DNA of 64,000 nt, taken from Spirosoma sp. KUDC1026. Lineage in GTDB: Bacteria > Bacteroidota > Bacteroidia > Cytophagales > Spirosomataceae. The notes beneath the pieces are model-generated. The model saw nothing but the letters and a program-made list of their open reading frames with translations. It searched no databases and was not told where the DNA came from. Numbering within the stretch: position 1 is the stretch's first letter; the number at the start of each line of letters is the position of its first letter. The DNA lies in contig NZ_CP056032.1 of NCBI RefSeq assembly GCF_013375035.1, positions 2,030,001 through 2,094,000 on the forward strand, written 5' to 3'. The position numbers and the translations under genes were made by a program. This document shows positions 16,602 through 26,028 of the stretch, one piece after another.

Positions 16602-19600
16602 TTATTTATCGTCTTTCAGCGTGGCCAGAAAGCTCACAACATCCCGAATTTCCCGTTTGGTAAGCAGGTACTTCATCTCCGGCATACTCGACGGGGCAGT
16701 TTCCCGTTTGGCGATCTGAGCTTTCGGAATAACGGTGTCGGGCTTGTCGCCGACTTTCACCGTAACGCCCGTAGCGGTTTCACCCTGCAGGATGCCACTA
16801 ACCGTTTTACCATTTTTGAGTTTCAGCGTTACCGTTCCAAATCCGGGAGCCAGGCGGGCACTGGGATTGATCAGCGCTTCCAGCAATTGCTCGCGGGTAA
16901 GTCGGCTAGCTACACCGTTCAAACGGGGACCGGCGTTGCCACCCAGATCGTCGTAAGCGTGGCAGCGGATACACTGCGCCGTCTGGTGGCGGAAGAAAAT
17001 TCGCCGACCCAGATCAGGTTCGCCACCCAGCAGACTGCCTTTATACGTAGCGGCCAGGGCATCCGGCGATAGCTTGGCCATCTGAGCCTTGTACTTCGTA
17101 ATCAGCGGGGCTGAGTGTGTACTGTCGATGGCCTCTTCCAGTTCCAGCTGTAGTTCAGACGGCATCGTTCCGGCCGACATTTTCGCCAGTAACTGATCGA
17201 ACAGTTTTTGTGAACTGGCAATAGGCAGCTTACCGAGTGTAAGCAGGGCCGCCTGTTTTTCCTCCGTCGTACGCGTATCGATTACCTCCGTCAGGAGCGT
17301 TACCATCCGATCGTTGGCCATGTCGGATTTCGCCAGCATATCTAACCCGGCGACCCGAACATTCTTTTCTTTATCAGCCAGCGCCTGTTCAACGGCTTTG
17401 TTCAGTTGCTTGTCGTTCAGAGAAGCCAGCGTTTGCAAAGCCGCGATGCGAGCCACCGCTTCCTTATCCGACGTTACCAGCCGGAAAACTGATTCGCCAG
17501 CGTCGGTCAGATTCAGTTTTGTTATCGCTTTCAGGGCGCTCAGGCGTAGGGGCAACTGTGGGTTCGTCAGCATCTTGACATAGGTCTCAGCCGTCTTGCT
17601 TTTGAGTAATGTCGGATCGCGCTCAACCTTGCCTCGGTAGCGACCATCCACCCGATCCAGCACCGACGGGCTGGCCCAGGTGCTCAGGGCGTCCAGGGCT
17701 TCGGCCCGCATCGCAACGGGCGCGCCGTCTTTGTCGGCATACGTAATCAGCGTTTGCATCGCTTCGGGTGAACCCACGCGCAGGTTGGCGTTGATAGCGC
17801 GACGAACCAGCGCTTCGTTGGTAAAGTTGGTCGTTTGCAGCACCTTGCCCAGTGCTGGCAGGGCATCCGGAATCGACAGATCATCGTTGATACCCCGGGC
17901 AGCCTCCGTGACGATAAACTCATCCTTATCGGTCAGGAAAGCGGCAATGCCCGGATCGCTCATGCGACGTAACGCCACGACGGCACCGATACGTACCGCC
18001 CGAGACGGATGACTGGCCAAAGCCGCAACGGGTGCAGCTTTACCAATCCGGGCCAGAGCCAGACTGGCTGCATGGCGGATGTAGGCGTCCTCGTCGTTGT
18101 TGGCTTCCAGTAGACTGATAAGTGGTTGAACTGCGGGGTCGTAGCTGATACGTCCCAGGGCCTCAGCGGCAAAGAAACGAGTGCGGCTGTTGCTGTCTTT
18201 CAGCAATGGAATTAATGCTTCGCCTGCTTCTTTGTAGCGAACATCGCCCAGCCATTTGGCCGCCTGTGCCCGAATTTCGGGATCTTTGTCGGTCAGTAGT
18301 GGCATCAACGACTGGCCGTACTGTTTGTCCTGCCGGGTCAACTGGCTGAGGCCCCAGATGCCGTGGATACGAGCTAGCTGGTTGTCTGTCTGTTTGCTAG
18401 CTGCCGTCAGCACCGTAGCTCCTTTCGCGCCCCGGCTAACCAGTGCGAACTGTGCTTTCTGCCGAACACGCATATCTGGGTTTTTCAGGAGTTCGCCCAG
18501 AGCCGCGCCCGAACGACCGGCAAATTTCTCCGCCAGCAGCGCTTTGGTAAGTTTACGCTCGGCAGAGGCTGCACCAGCTTTATCGTCCAGTTTCCAGATA
18601 CGGCCGTAATCTTTTGTGTCCCAGCCATTGATCCAGTCGGCTACATACAGGGCACCATCCGGGCCAAAGTCGATGCCGGTAGCGAGTATATTGCCTAACA
18701 CCTTTTTCTGCTCGCCCAGCTCAAACGACGCCCCTTTGGGCTTCAGTTTGAACGAGTGAATACCCGACCGGGCGGGTCCACCGACGAATTCAGCAATGAA
18801 AAACGAGTTTTTGTAGGCCGGACTCAGCGCCGTGCCGGGATTGTAGCGCATACCCGCCGGACCACTCACGAAGTTGGCAATGGTTGGCGTGATGTAAGCT
18901 GCCTGGCCTTCGAAGCGGGGTAAATACATCCGTTCGTCCATCCATACTTTGTACGTATTGTTTTTGGGGTCGCGGTATTTGCCGTACTGCCAGTTGCTGC
19001 GCCAGCCCGTATCGGACCCGTTGACGATATACACCAGGCGCTCTTTCTCACCCGGATGGTCGCCATCGTTGTCCTCACTGATCAGGTTGCCGTACTCATC
19101 GAACACAAACTCGTGCGTGTTCCGAACGCCGTACGCAAAGACTTCAAAATCGCTGCCGTCGGGGTTCGAGCGAACGATGACGCCACTGTTTGGGTGTGAC
19201 CAGGTTTTGCCATCGGGACCTTTGCCGTTGAAGCCAATGTCGCCGATCTGCCAGTAAATCCGGCCGTCGGGGCCCATCTCCACGCCCGACATGCCGTGGC
19301 CGCTGAAGCCGACATGGATACCGTAGCCGTGCGAAATGGACGTTTTCGTTTCGGCGATGCCATCGCCGTCTTTGTCTTTCATGCGCCACAGGTCGGGGCC
19401 AACCGCTACGTATAGGTCGTCGCCGTGCTTCATCACGCCACCCGCTACGTCGGTCACTTCATCATTGAAATCACTAACAACCAGTTGCGACAGGTCAGCA
19501 ACGCCATCGCCGGACGTATCATCAATGCGATATACGTTTTCCTTCTCGACGGTCAGATCCCGCCAGTCGTGGGAACCGTCGCCGTTGAGGTCTTTCAGCC

Positions 19601-20009
19601 ATTCGTTTTTGGCGCTGTTTTCCGGGGCGAGCACCCGGCGCAGGAAGGCACGTTTGTCCTCGATACTCTGTAGCTGGTTCGAGGCAATTTCCCAATCCTG
19701 GTGCCCCCGAATGTCGAACTCCGAGTTTTTCTGCCGATTCGTCCGGGTGTAGTACAAACTCCCATTGTCGTCGATATCAATGGCGATCGGGTCGGCCACC
19801 AGCGAGTCGACACCCCACAGTTTCAGCGTGAGGCCTTCAGCCAGTTCGGGGGTTACGGTAGCCTCAATAGCTTTGGCCAATTGCGCGGCTTTCTCGGGTA
19901 CCATACGCTTGATACGCCGATCGATCGGATCTTTGGCGGACTGGTACCCAACCAGACAAAAGGCGGGAATCAGCGTACTGAGCCAGATTAGTTTTTTTGT
20001 TTTTTGCAT
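16602..20009 (-). CDS. PVC-type heme-binding dehydrogenase with HEAT repeats and cytochrome c domain
   Basis: The 1,135-residue protein starts with an export signal (LIWLSTLIPAFCLVGYQSA). Residues about 50-480 form a six- or seven-bladed PQQ/glucose-sorbosone-dehydrogenase-like propeller (DLNGDGSHDWRD, HGYGIHVGFSGHGMSG, NTHEFVFDEYGNLISE, GALYVADWINGWD). Residues about 490-960 are HEAT-like repeats (RVRQKAQFALVSRG, IRAQAAKWLGDVRYKEAG). A monohaem cytochrome c follows, with CIRCH near 1012-1016 and a likely distal Met in SSMPEMKYLL. Such proteins are common in Planctomycetes and Bacteroidota and are taken to oxidise sugars in the periplasm, passing electrons through the haem. No substrate has been shown for this one. 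It converges on the Gfo/Idh/MocA gene. Confidence 0.92.
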   Translation of the reverse strand: MQKTKKLIWLSTLIPAFCLVGYQSAKDPIDRRIKRMVPEKAAQLAKAIEATVTPELAEGLTLKLWGVDSLVADPIAIDIDDNGSLYYTRTNRQKNSEFDIRGHQDWEIASNQLQSIEDKRAFLRRVLAPENSAKNEWLKDLNGDGSHDWRDLTVEKENVYRIDDTSGDGVADLSQLVVSDFNDEVTDVAGGVMKHGDDLYVAVGPDLWRMKDKDGDGIAETKTSISHGYGIHVGFSGHGMSGVEMGPDGRIYWQIGDIGFNGKGPDGKTWSHPNSGVIVRSNPDGSDFEVFAYGVRNTHEFVFDEYGNLISEDNDGDHPGEKERLVYIVNGSDTGWRSNWQYGKYRDPKNNTYKVWMDERMYLPRFEGQAAYITPTIANFVSGPAGMRYNPGTALSPAYKNSFFIAEFVGGPARSGIHSFKLKPKGASFELGEQKKVLGNILATGIDFGPDGALYVADWINGWDTKDYGRIWKLDDKAGAASAERKLTKALLAEKFAGRSGAALGELLKNPDMRVRQKAQFALVSRGAKGATVLTAASKQTDNQLARIHGIWGLSQLTRQDKQYGQSLMPLLTDKDPEIRAQAAKWLGDVRYKEAGEALIPLLKDSNSRTRFFAAEALGRISYDPAVQPLISLLEANNDEDAYIRHAASLALARIGKAAPVAALASHPSRAVRIGAVVALRRMSDPGIAAFLTDKDEFIVTEAARGINDDLSIPDALPALGKVLQTTNFTNEALVRRAINANLRVGSPEAMQTLITYADKDGAPVAMRAEALDALSTWASPSVLDRVDGRYRGKVERDPTLLKSKTAETYVKMLTNPQLPLRLSALKAITKLNLTDAGESVFRLVTSDKEAVARIAALQTLASLNDKQLNKAVEQALADKEKNVRVAGLDMLAKSDMANDRMVTLLTEVIDTRTTEEKQAALLTLGKLPIASSQKLFDQLLAKMSAGTMPSELQLELEEAIDSTHSAPLITKYKAQMAKLSPDALAATYKGSLLGGEPDLGRRIFFRHQTAQCIRCHAYDDLGGNAGPRLNGVASRLTREQLLEALINPSARLAPGFGTVTLKLKNGKTVSGILQGETATGVTVKVGDKPDTVIPKAQIAKRETAPSSMPEMKYLLTKREIRDVVSFLATLKDDK

Positions 20010-20263
20010 GCGGGCAGGAATTGTTGGATATGCTGGCGGCCGTTTTTAAGACCAATGAATTTTAGCAGTATGCTGCACTGATAGCCTGCTTTGTCAATAG
20101 TGCTTGATTGTGAGCCCCCGGTGCGTAGGAATAAGCGCCAACCGGCCGCTTTTTACCGTACATTCTCCGGTAATTAGTTGTGAAAGGGCTTTTTTACGCG
20201 TTAAATCGGCCTATTTTGCTCCCGACTTACATATCTTCCTGTTCTTCATATAGCATTACCCTC

Positions 20264-20722
20264 GTGAAAAGGAAATTTCTGACCATTGCCTGTAGCGGGC
20301 TAACTGTTCTAACCGGCCTGAGCAGCTGCTCGACTGAAACAAAAAAAGCCTCTCTAGTAGGTACCTGGCAATTAATAGCCGCTACGGCTACGGAGAACGA
20401 TTCGACGTACTCTACGTTCAGCCCCGGGCAAAACATGATCAAGGTGATCAACGACACCCATTTTGCGTTTCTGAATCATCCCGCTGGCGGGACTGGTGAT
20501 TCCACACAGGCGTTTTCGGCGGGGGGTGGGCACTACACGCTGGCTGATAGTGCCTACACCGAGCATTTGGATTACTTTGCCGACAAAGCCTGGGAAGGTC
20601 GTTCCTTTGACTTTGTTATTGAGATTAAGGGCGACACGCTGATTCAGAAAGGTGTCGAGAGAATACCCGAGCGTGGTATCGACCACATCATCATGGAGAC
20701 CTACAAACGGGTAAAGGACTAA
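20264..20722 (+). CDS. Putative lipoprotein, lipocalin-like
   Basis: I start at the GTG at 20264, which puts a lipobox (LTGLSSC, about residues 17-23) at the end of a signal segment. The longer frame from 20180 would hide it. The mature 130 residues contain SLVGTWQLIAATATEN, then NMIKVINDTHFAFLNH, and end in IIMETYKRVKD. This is the pattern of small lipocalin-like or DUF4488-type lipoproteins that follow SusC/D genes or stand alone. Function is unknown. It lies 11 bases before the DUF1810 gene and may share its transcript. Confidence 0.65.
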   Translation: MKRKFLTIACSGLTVLTGLSSCSTETKKASLVGTWQLIAATATENDSTYSTFSPGQNMIKVINDTHFAFLNHPAGGTGDSTQAFSAGGGHYTLADSAYTEHLDYFADKAWEGRSFDFVIEIKGDTLIQKGVERIPERGIDHIIMETYKRVKD

Positions 20723-20733
20723 GCAACGACGAT

Positions 20734-21165
20734 ATGAAAGCAGACGCGGATTTGAATCGATTTCTGGAAGCCCAGCGCGACGACTATGACCGTGCGCTGG
20801 CGGAGATAAAACGGGGCCGCAAACAGGGCCACTGGATGTGGTACATCTTTCCGCAGCTCGCCGGGCTGGGGTTCAGTAGTACGGCTAAATTCTACGGGAT
20901 CAAGAACCAGGCCGAAGCCAGCGACTATCTGGCGCATCCCGTCCTGGGGCCTCGACTGGTTGAGATTAGCACGGCCATAGTACAGGTAGAAGGCAAAACC
21001 GCCAACCAGATCCTGGGCAGTCCCGACGATCTGAAGCTGCGTTCCTGCATGACCCTGTTCTCACTGGTGAAACCCACCAATCCGGTTTTTCAAGCCGTTC
21101 TGGATACCTATTACGGTGGAAAACCGGATGAGAAGACGCTGGAACTGGTGGGGCACAAATCGTGA
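20734..21165 (+). CDS. DUF1810-family protein
   Basis: The 143-residue protein begins DLNRFLEAQRDDYDRALAEIKRGRK and has the DUF1810 core HWMWYIFPQLAGLGFSSTAKFYGI (quoted in part), then AHPVLGPRLVEI and LRSCMTLFSLV. The family is widespread, soluble and uncharacterised, and is sometimes linked to ADP-ribose metabolism by fusions and neighbours. The genes before and after lie within 11 and 9 bases, so the three are probably co-transcribed. Confidence 0.88.
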   Translation: MKADADLNRFLEAQRDDYDRALAEIKRGRKQGHWMWYIFPQLAGLGFSSTAKFYGIKNQAEASDYLAHPVLGPRLVEISTAIVQVEGKTANQILGSPDDLKLRSCMTLFSLVKPTNPVFQAVLDTYYGGKPDEKTLELVGHKS

Positions 21166-21174
21166 TTAAGACCT

Positions 21175-21483
21175 ATGAAAGCATTTTTCTATTCAGGCCT
21201 GTTATTGTGTGCTATCGTAGTTGCAAACGTATTGTTGTGGATGAGCGCATCAGCAAAGGAAGCTGCTTTCGATCAGGCAAAAGCTTTGTACCTAAGCTAT
21301 TTTCCAGGATTCTTAAGCAATGCTAACGTTCTAACATTCATGAGTATTGTCTTATGCTGCCTTTCGATTTATCTGCTCATTCGTTCACAGTATCAACTCA
21401 GCAGCATTTATCGCGGTATAAGTGTGCTATTTACAATCGTGAATGGTGTACTAATTAGTTGGTACTTATTTACTCTGATGTGA
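21175..21483 (+). CDS. Small three-helix membrane protein
   Basis: The 102-residue protein has three hydrophobic helices (about residues 3-24, 51-70 and 80-101). The linker after the first helix holds SAKEAAFDQAKALYLSYFPGF. I recognise no family. It is the last gene before the restriction operon and ends 154 bases before hsdM. Its lower GC is in line with the transition into that island. Confidence 0.6.
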   Translation: MKAFFYSGLLLCAIVVANVLLWMSASAKEAAFDQAKALYLSYFPGFLSNANVLTFMSIVLCCLSIYLLIRSQYQLSSIYRGISVLFTIVNGVLISWYLFTLM

Positions 21484-21602
21484 ATGGGTTTATCCTTGAC
21501 TGCTCTTACCCATACTGCCTGGATGTTTTCGGACCGGCATCATTCTGGCAGTATATTGCGCCCTGCTGCTATTCTGGAAATGAAGCAGCGGAGCTAACTG
21601 GT

Positions 21603-21621
21603 TGATAGAAAGTTTCTATCA
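21603..21621. promoter_or_regulatory. Perfect 19-bp palindrome before hsdM, candidate operator
   Basis: TGATAGAAAGTTTCTATCA consists of 9-base arms with perfect symmetry around a single G. It ends 16 bases before the hsdM ATG. The position suggests a repressor or activator site, or a leader hairpin. No regulator gene is adjacent. Confidence 0.6.
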
Positions 21622-21637
21622 GAAAAAAGAGGTATCA

Positions 21638-23386
21638 ATGATTAATTTTCGGGAGAGAGCAAACTTCATCTGGTCGGTAGCCGACCTGTTGCGGGGAGAC
21701 TATAAACAGGCAGAATACGGAAAAGTCATTCTGCCACTCACCGTGTTACGTCGGCTCGATTGCCTGCTGGAGCCGACAAAAGATGCAGTGCTGACGCAGT
21801 ACGTAAAAATTCAGGATCAGTCAGAGACGATTGTCGACCGGATGCTGAACCGGACCACAACCTACCGGTTTCATAACCGCAGCAATTATACGTTCCAGAA
21901 ACTAGTCGGTGACCCTGACAATGTAGCGGCTAATCTGCGTACTTACCTGAGTGGGTTTTCGACCAGTGTGCGGGACATCATGGAGCAGTTTCGCTTCGAA
22001 GATCAGATTGAACGACTGGACCGGGCCGATCTGCTCTATGTGGTCATCAAACGGTTTGCGGGGCTTGATCTGATCGATGTGAGCAGCCTCGAAATGGGTT
22101 ACATCTTCGAGGAACTGATTCGGAAGTTTGCCGAAATATCCAACGAAACCGCCGGGGAGCATTTTACGCCCCGTGAGGTCATCGAACTGATGGTCAACCT
22201 GCTGTTTATCGACGAAACGGATATTTACAAAAAAGGCGCTATCCGCACGTTATACGACCCAACGGCGGGTACCGGGGGGATGCTTTCGGTGGCCGATGCC
22301 TTCATCAAAAGCCAGAATCCGGATGCCACGCTGCTGCTTTTCGGACAGGAGATCAACCCGGAGTCGTACGCCATCTGTAAGTCCGACATGCTCATCAAAG
22401 GGCAGGAACCCGGTAACATTCGGGAGGGTGATACGCTCAAAGAAGACCATCACGCCAGCGAAACGTTCGATTATATGTTATCGAACCCGCCGTTTGGGGT
22501 CGACTGGAAAAAGTCGGAGAAACTGGTAAAAGCCGAGCACGAAAAGAAAGGCTTTGCTGGTCGCTTTGGCCCTGGGCTGCCCCGGATCAATGACGGATCG
22601 CTATTGTTCCTGCTGCATATGACGGCCAAAATGAAAGCCGTTCAGGTGGGTGGGTCGCGGATCGGTATTGTGCTGAACGGATCGCCCCTGTTCACGGGTG
22701 GGGCTGGCAGTGGGGAAAGCGAGATTCGCCGGTGGATTATCGAGAACGATATGCTCGAAGCCATCGTTGCCCTGCCCGATCAGTTATTCTACAACACGGG
22801 CATCAGTACGTACATCTGGATTGTAACCAACCACAAGTCCCGGCAGCGAAAAGGGAAGGTTCAGCTAATTAATGCGACGACCTGTTTTCAGAAAATGAGC
22901 CGTAGCCTGGGCAACAAACGGAACGAAATATCAGCGGCCCAGATTCAGGAAATAACCCGGCTCTACGGTGAGTTTGCCGAAAGTGAGCAGGTGAAAATCT
23001 ACCCCAACGAGTTTTTTGGCTACAGTCGCATTACGGTCGAGCGGCCTGTCGTGGATGCCGATGGGAAGCCCGTTTCCAAAAAAGGGCGTAAGAGCGCACC
23101 GCTGTTTCCGGATGCGACGGCCCCCGTTTACGAACCCGATACGAGCCTGCGCGACGCCGAGAATGTGCCCCTGCTGGACGACATTCAGACGTATTTCGAG
23201 CGGGAAGTGAAACCCCACGTACCGGACGCGTGGATCGATCACAGCAAAACGAAAATCGGCTACGAGATCAACTTCACAAAATACTTCTACCAGTACAAAC
23301 CGTTACGGTCGCTGGCGGAAATACGGGCCGACATTCTGGCGCTGGAAGCAGAAACGGAAGGCCTGATTCACGAAGTACTGGATTAG
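21638..23386 (+). CDS. hsdM: Type I restriction-modification, DNA methyltransferase subunit
   Basis: The ATG at 21638 gives 582 residues beginning INFRERANFIWSVADLLRG, the usual HsdM N-terminal helix bundle. The SAM-binding motif I is DPTAGTGGML near residue 206 and the adenine-N6 catalytic motif IV is NPPFG near 282. HsdM binds HsdS to make the M2S adenine methyltransferase, and HsdR completes the restriction enzyme. Both key motifs are intact. The gene heads an operon with a 4-base gap to the next gene. A TTG at 21602 would put the palindrome inside the coding region and is less likely. Confidence 0.95.
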   Translation: MINFRERANFIWSVADLLRGDYKQAEYGKVILPLTVLRRLDCLLEPTKDAVLTQYVKIQDQSETIVDRMLNRTTTYRFHNRSNYTFQKLVGDPDNVAANLRTYLSGFSTSVRDIMEQFRFEDQIERLDRADLLYVVIKRFAGLDLIDVSSLEMGYIFEELIRKFAEISNETAGEHFTPREVIELMVNLLFIDETDIYKKGAIRTLYDPTAGTGGMLSVADAFIKSQNPDATLLLFGQEINPESYAICKSDMLIKGQEPGNIREGDTLKEDHHASETFDYMLSNPPFGVDWKKSEKLVKAEHEKKGFAGRFGPGLPRINDGSLLFLLHMTAKMKAVQVGGSRIGIVLNGSPLFTGGAGSGESEIRRWIIENDMLEAIVALPDQLFYNTGISTYIWIVTNHKSRQRKGKVQLINATTCFQKMSRSLGNKRNEISAAQIQEITRLYGEFAESEQVKIYPNEFFGYSRITVERPVVDADGKPVSKKGRKSAPLFPDATAPVYEPDTSLRDAENVPLLDDIQTYFEREVKPHVPDAWIDHSKTKIGYEINFTKYFYQYKPLRSLAEIRADILALEAETEGLIHEVLD

Positions 23387-23390
23387 ATTT

Positions 23391-24542
23391 ATGAACCAAC
23401 ACGATCTCGACTGGCTGCCGGAACTGACCAGTCAGCTAACCCCGCCCAGGATTACCGAAAGAACACTGTTCGACCTGCTGGGCGTATCGACCCGCGAGCT
23501 GCCTATCAGCCGGGTGCTGGCGTACTATCTGGACGAAAACGAAGCCCACGGCCTTGGTCGCCTGTTTCTGGATAGCCTGCTGGTCTGTATGAATAAAGAC
23601 AGCAACGATTTCCCGTCGCCCTACAGAGTCGTGCGCGAATGGAGCAACATCGATATTCTGATTAAGGGGGAGGCTGGTGACTGGGCGGTTATTCTGGAAA
23701 ACAAGATTAACCACGTACTCAACAACGACCTAGCCAAGTACTGGAGGGATGTAACGGCCAATCATAAAGCCGGGGTCGTCGTTACGTTGAACGAACAGAG
23801 CCTCGAAAACTACGTGCCAGAAGAGGGTTCGGATTTTAACTTCGTCAACGTAACGCACCTTGCCTGGCTGGAACAGGTGAAACACGCCAACCCGAACCTG
23901 ATAAATCCGTACCCCGACGTTCGGCAATGGGTGTTAATCAACGACTTTCTGACAACTATGGAAAACACCACAAACGCGCTGAAGGACGCCCCCAGCATCA
24001 ACCGGAATATCCGGTTGCTTCAGGCATATAGTAACGATATTGGCAAGGTGGTAGAAGCCCAAAAAGCCGGACAGGAATACGTCAGAAAACTTATTCATAG
24101 TGTCTTCGCCGGGTACGGGTTTGATGAACGAAAGAAAGGGTTCTTCTTTGACAACCGTGAGGCAGTGAAAAAGACTACTGACGCTATACCGCCCTTTCGG
24201 TTTTTCGTAGCCGATACAGTGGTAACTGATAATCATCTTGGTGTTTATTTTGAACTGCACGGAAGTGCGTGTCAGGATGGGAACACGTACAGAGATGCTA
24301 TCAGCACGTTGATTGAACCACTTGGACTAAAGACCGACGAACACCAGAATCAGGCGAAACAGTTTTATCATTTAGCCATCACTAAAGAAGTCGTATTGGT
24401 ATCTGACAATGATGATTTGCCTGAGAAACTGGCCGCAATCATTGGCAAATTCTTCAAGCCCATAGTCGAAAATAAATCACTGGTCGACTATTGCATTGAC
24501 CTCTGGAAGCAAAAGCACGCTAATTCGAATGAATCTGTATAG
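23391..24542 (+). CDS. PD-(D/E)XK-superfamily nuclease (PDDEXK_4-like) within the hsd operon
   Basis: The 383-residue protein has a nuclease core in its N-terminal third. ISRVLAYYLDENEAHGLG comes first, then D88 in SNIDILIKG, then E103 and K105 in WAVILENKINHVLNNDLAKYW. This D-(x14)-ExK order fits the PD-(D/E)XK superfamily group PF14281. The C-terminal 200 residues (AQKAGQEYVRKLIHSVF, NHLGVYFELHG) have no family I can name. It lies four bases after hsdM, and hsdS starts inside its last codons, so all three are probably translated as a unit. It could be an accessory or anti-phage nuclease. A DNA-repair role is not excluded. Confidence 0.8.
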   Translation: MNQHDLDWLPELTSQLTPPRITERTLFDLLGVSTRELPISRVLAYYLDENEAHGLGRLFLDSLLVCMNKDSNDFPSPYRVVREWSNIDILIKGEAGDWAVILENKINHVLNNDLAKYWRDVTANHKAGVVVTLNEQSLENYVPEEGSDFNFVNVTHLAWLEQVKHANPNLINPYPDVRQWVLINDFLTTMENTTNALKDAPSINRNIRLLQAYSNDIGKVVEAQKAGQEYVRKLIHSVFAGYGFDERKKGFFFDNREAVKKTTDAIPPFRFFVADTVVTDNHLGVYFELHGSACQDGNTYRDAISTLIEPLGLKTDEHQNQAKQFYHLAITKEVVLVSDNDDLPEKLAAIIGKFFKPIVENKSLVDYCIDLWKQKHANSNESV

Positions 24543-25803
24543 TAATTACAAACCATCCGGGATCGACTGGATCGGCGATATTCCAAGTCATTGGGAGATT
24601 AAGAAGCTGAAATACGCAGTTTCAAAAATTGAAGAAGAAACTAAACAGAAAAATTTCTTAGTCGCCGTCGAAAACATTCAGAGTAGAACAGGAAAACTGG
24701 TCGGAATGGGCGAAGATAAAACGTATCAGGGTTCGATTAATTCATTTTCAAAAGGCGATGTAATATTTAACAAGCTCCGTCCCTATCTGGCGAAAGTGTA
24801 TTATGCTTGTCAAGACGGGGGCTGTTTGGGAGAATTATTAGTTCTTAGGGGTAATCATGAAATCGATCAGAAATATCTTTTCTACCGAGCTATCTCCCAA
24901 CCATTTATCGATATAGTAAACAGTTCGACAGAGGGTACTAAAATGCCTCGAGCCAATTGGGATGATTTTATCAAACATTTACCGGTTGCTCTGCCACCCC
25001 TCCCCGAACAAGCGGCCATTGCCCGTTACCTCGACGAAAAAACGGCTCAACTCGATACGCTCATTGACCGCAAACGGCGGCTGATCGACCTGTTACGCGA
25101 AGAGAAAGCCGCCCTGATCAACGAAGCTGTTACCAAAGGCATCGACCCCGACGCGCCCATGAAGGATTCCGGCATCGAGTGGCTCGGCGACATTCCGGCG
25201 CACTGGGAGGTGAAAAAGTTGAAGTATATCTCTCCGGAAATCAGTGTTGGTTTGGTAATAAATCCGTCGATATATCATGATCCAATAGGCACTGTTCCTA
25301 TGTTAACCGGAAAAAACGTCCAGCCTTATATAATAAACTTATCTATTGTCTCCAAGATTACAAAAGACAGTAATGACGCTTTATGGAAAAGCCAGTTATT
25401 TGAAAATGACATCGTTGTAGTAAGAGTTGGTTACCCAGGGACAGCAGCCGTAATTCCATCCGATTTAAATAGATCTAATTGTGCATCAATGATGATAGTA
25501 CGGAGAGGAAATTTTAATTCTCATTTTTTGTGCTACTGTTTTAATTCTAAGATAGGAAGAACTCAAGTAGAATTGGTTGAATATGGAGCTACTCTTAAAC
25601 AATACAATATAAGCCATGCAATAGAGTTTGTATTTGCATTGCCTTCAATTGAAGAACAGAATGGAATCATTGATTATTTAAATGCCGAATCTGCCCGCAT
25701 TGACTACACCGTCAATCGCATCGAACGGGAAATAGAGCTAATGCAGGAGTATCGAACGGCGCTTATTAGTGAAGTCGTGACGGGAAAAGTGAAAGTCTTT
25801 TAA
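24529..25803 (+). CDS. hsdS: Type I restriction-modification specificity subunit
   Basis: I use the ATG at 24529, which overlaps the nuclease gene by 14 bases and gives 424 residues. An upstream in-frame start at 24496 would only extend into the neighbour. Two target-recognition domains are present, each led by a near-identical phrase: GIDWIGDIPSHWEIKKLKY and GIEWLGDIPAHWEVKKLKY. Each is followed by a conserved helix (LPEQAAIARYLDEKTAQLD; IEEQNGIIDYLNAESARID). The first helix carries a longer linker (INEAVTKGIDPDAPMKDS). HsdS sets the bipartite DNA target. The two variable domains are clearly more AT-rich than the conserved helices, a sign of domain exchange. Confidence 0.93.
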   Translation: MNLYSNYKPSGIDWIGDIPSHWEIKKLKYAVSKIEEETKQKNFLVAVENIQSRTGKLVGMGEDKTYQGSINSFSKGDVIFNKLRPYLAKVYYACQDGGCLGELLVLRGNHEIDQKYLFYRAISQPFIDIVNSSTEGTKMPRANWDDFIKHLPVALPPLPEQAAIARYLDEKTAQLDTLIDRKRRLIDLLREEKAALINEAVTKGIDPDAPMKDSGIEWLGDIPAHWEVKKLKYISPEISVGLVINPSIYHDPIGTVPMLTGKNVQPYIINLSIVSKITKDSNDALWKSQLFENDIVVVRVGYPGTAAVIPSDLNRSNCASMMIVRRGNFNSHFLCYCFNSKIGRTQVELVEYGATLKQYNISHAIEFVFALPSIEEQNGIIDYLNAESARIDYTVNRIEREIELMQEYRTALISEVVTGKVKVF

Positions 25804-25919
25804 CTGTCTTACCACACCATGATAAACCAATCCCTTTCGTCGGCAGGTATCAACGCACTGATCGGGAGCGGGTAATCAGGTGGCATATAGCCGAGAAATT
25901 GTAAGAGAACAACGCCTGA

Positions 25920-26026
25920 TTTAAAAGAAAATATTAAGAGTACTTGTTGTTAACTGGTTGACCATCAGGCAAGTGGCTTCTTTTGGTTGACTGATAATTT
26001 AAAAGAACTTAAGAGTATTTCTTCTT
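25920..26026 (+). repeat. Imperfect direct repeat in the hsdS-hsdR gap
   Basis: A unit starting TTTAAAAGAA at 25920-25951 recurs, with a three-base gap and some changes, at 25998-26026 (TTTAAAAGAACTTAAGAGTA). TGGTTGAC occurs between the two copies twice. The second copy ends three bases before the hsdR ATG. It may be an operator pair or a trace of a local duplication. Confidence 0.45.
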
Positions 26027-26028
26027 CA

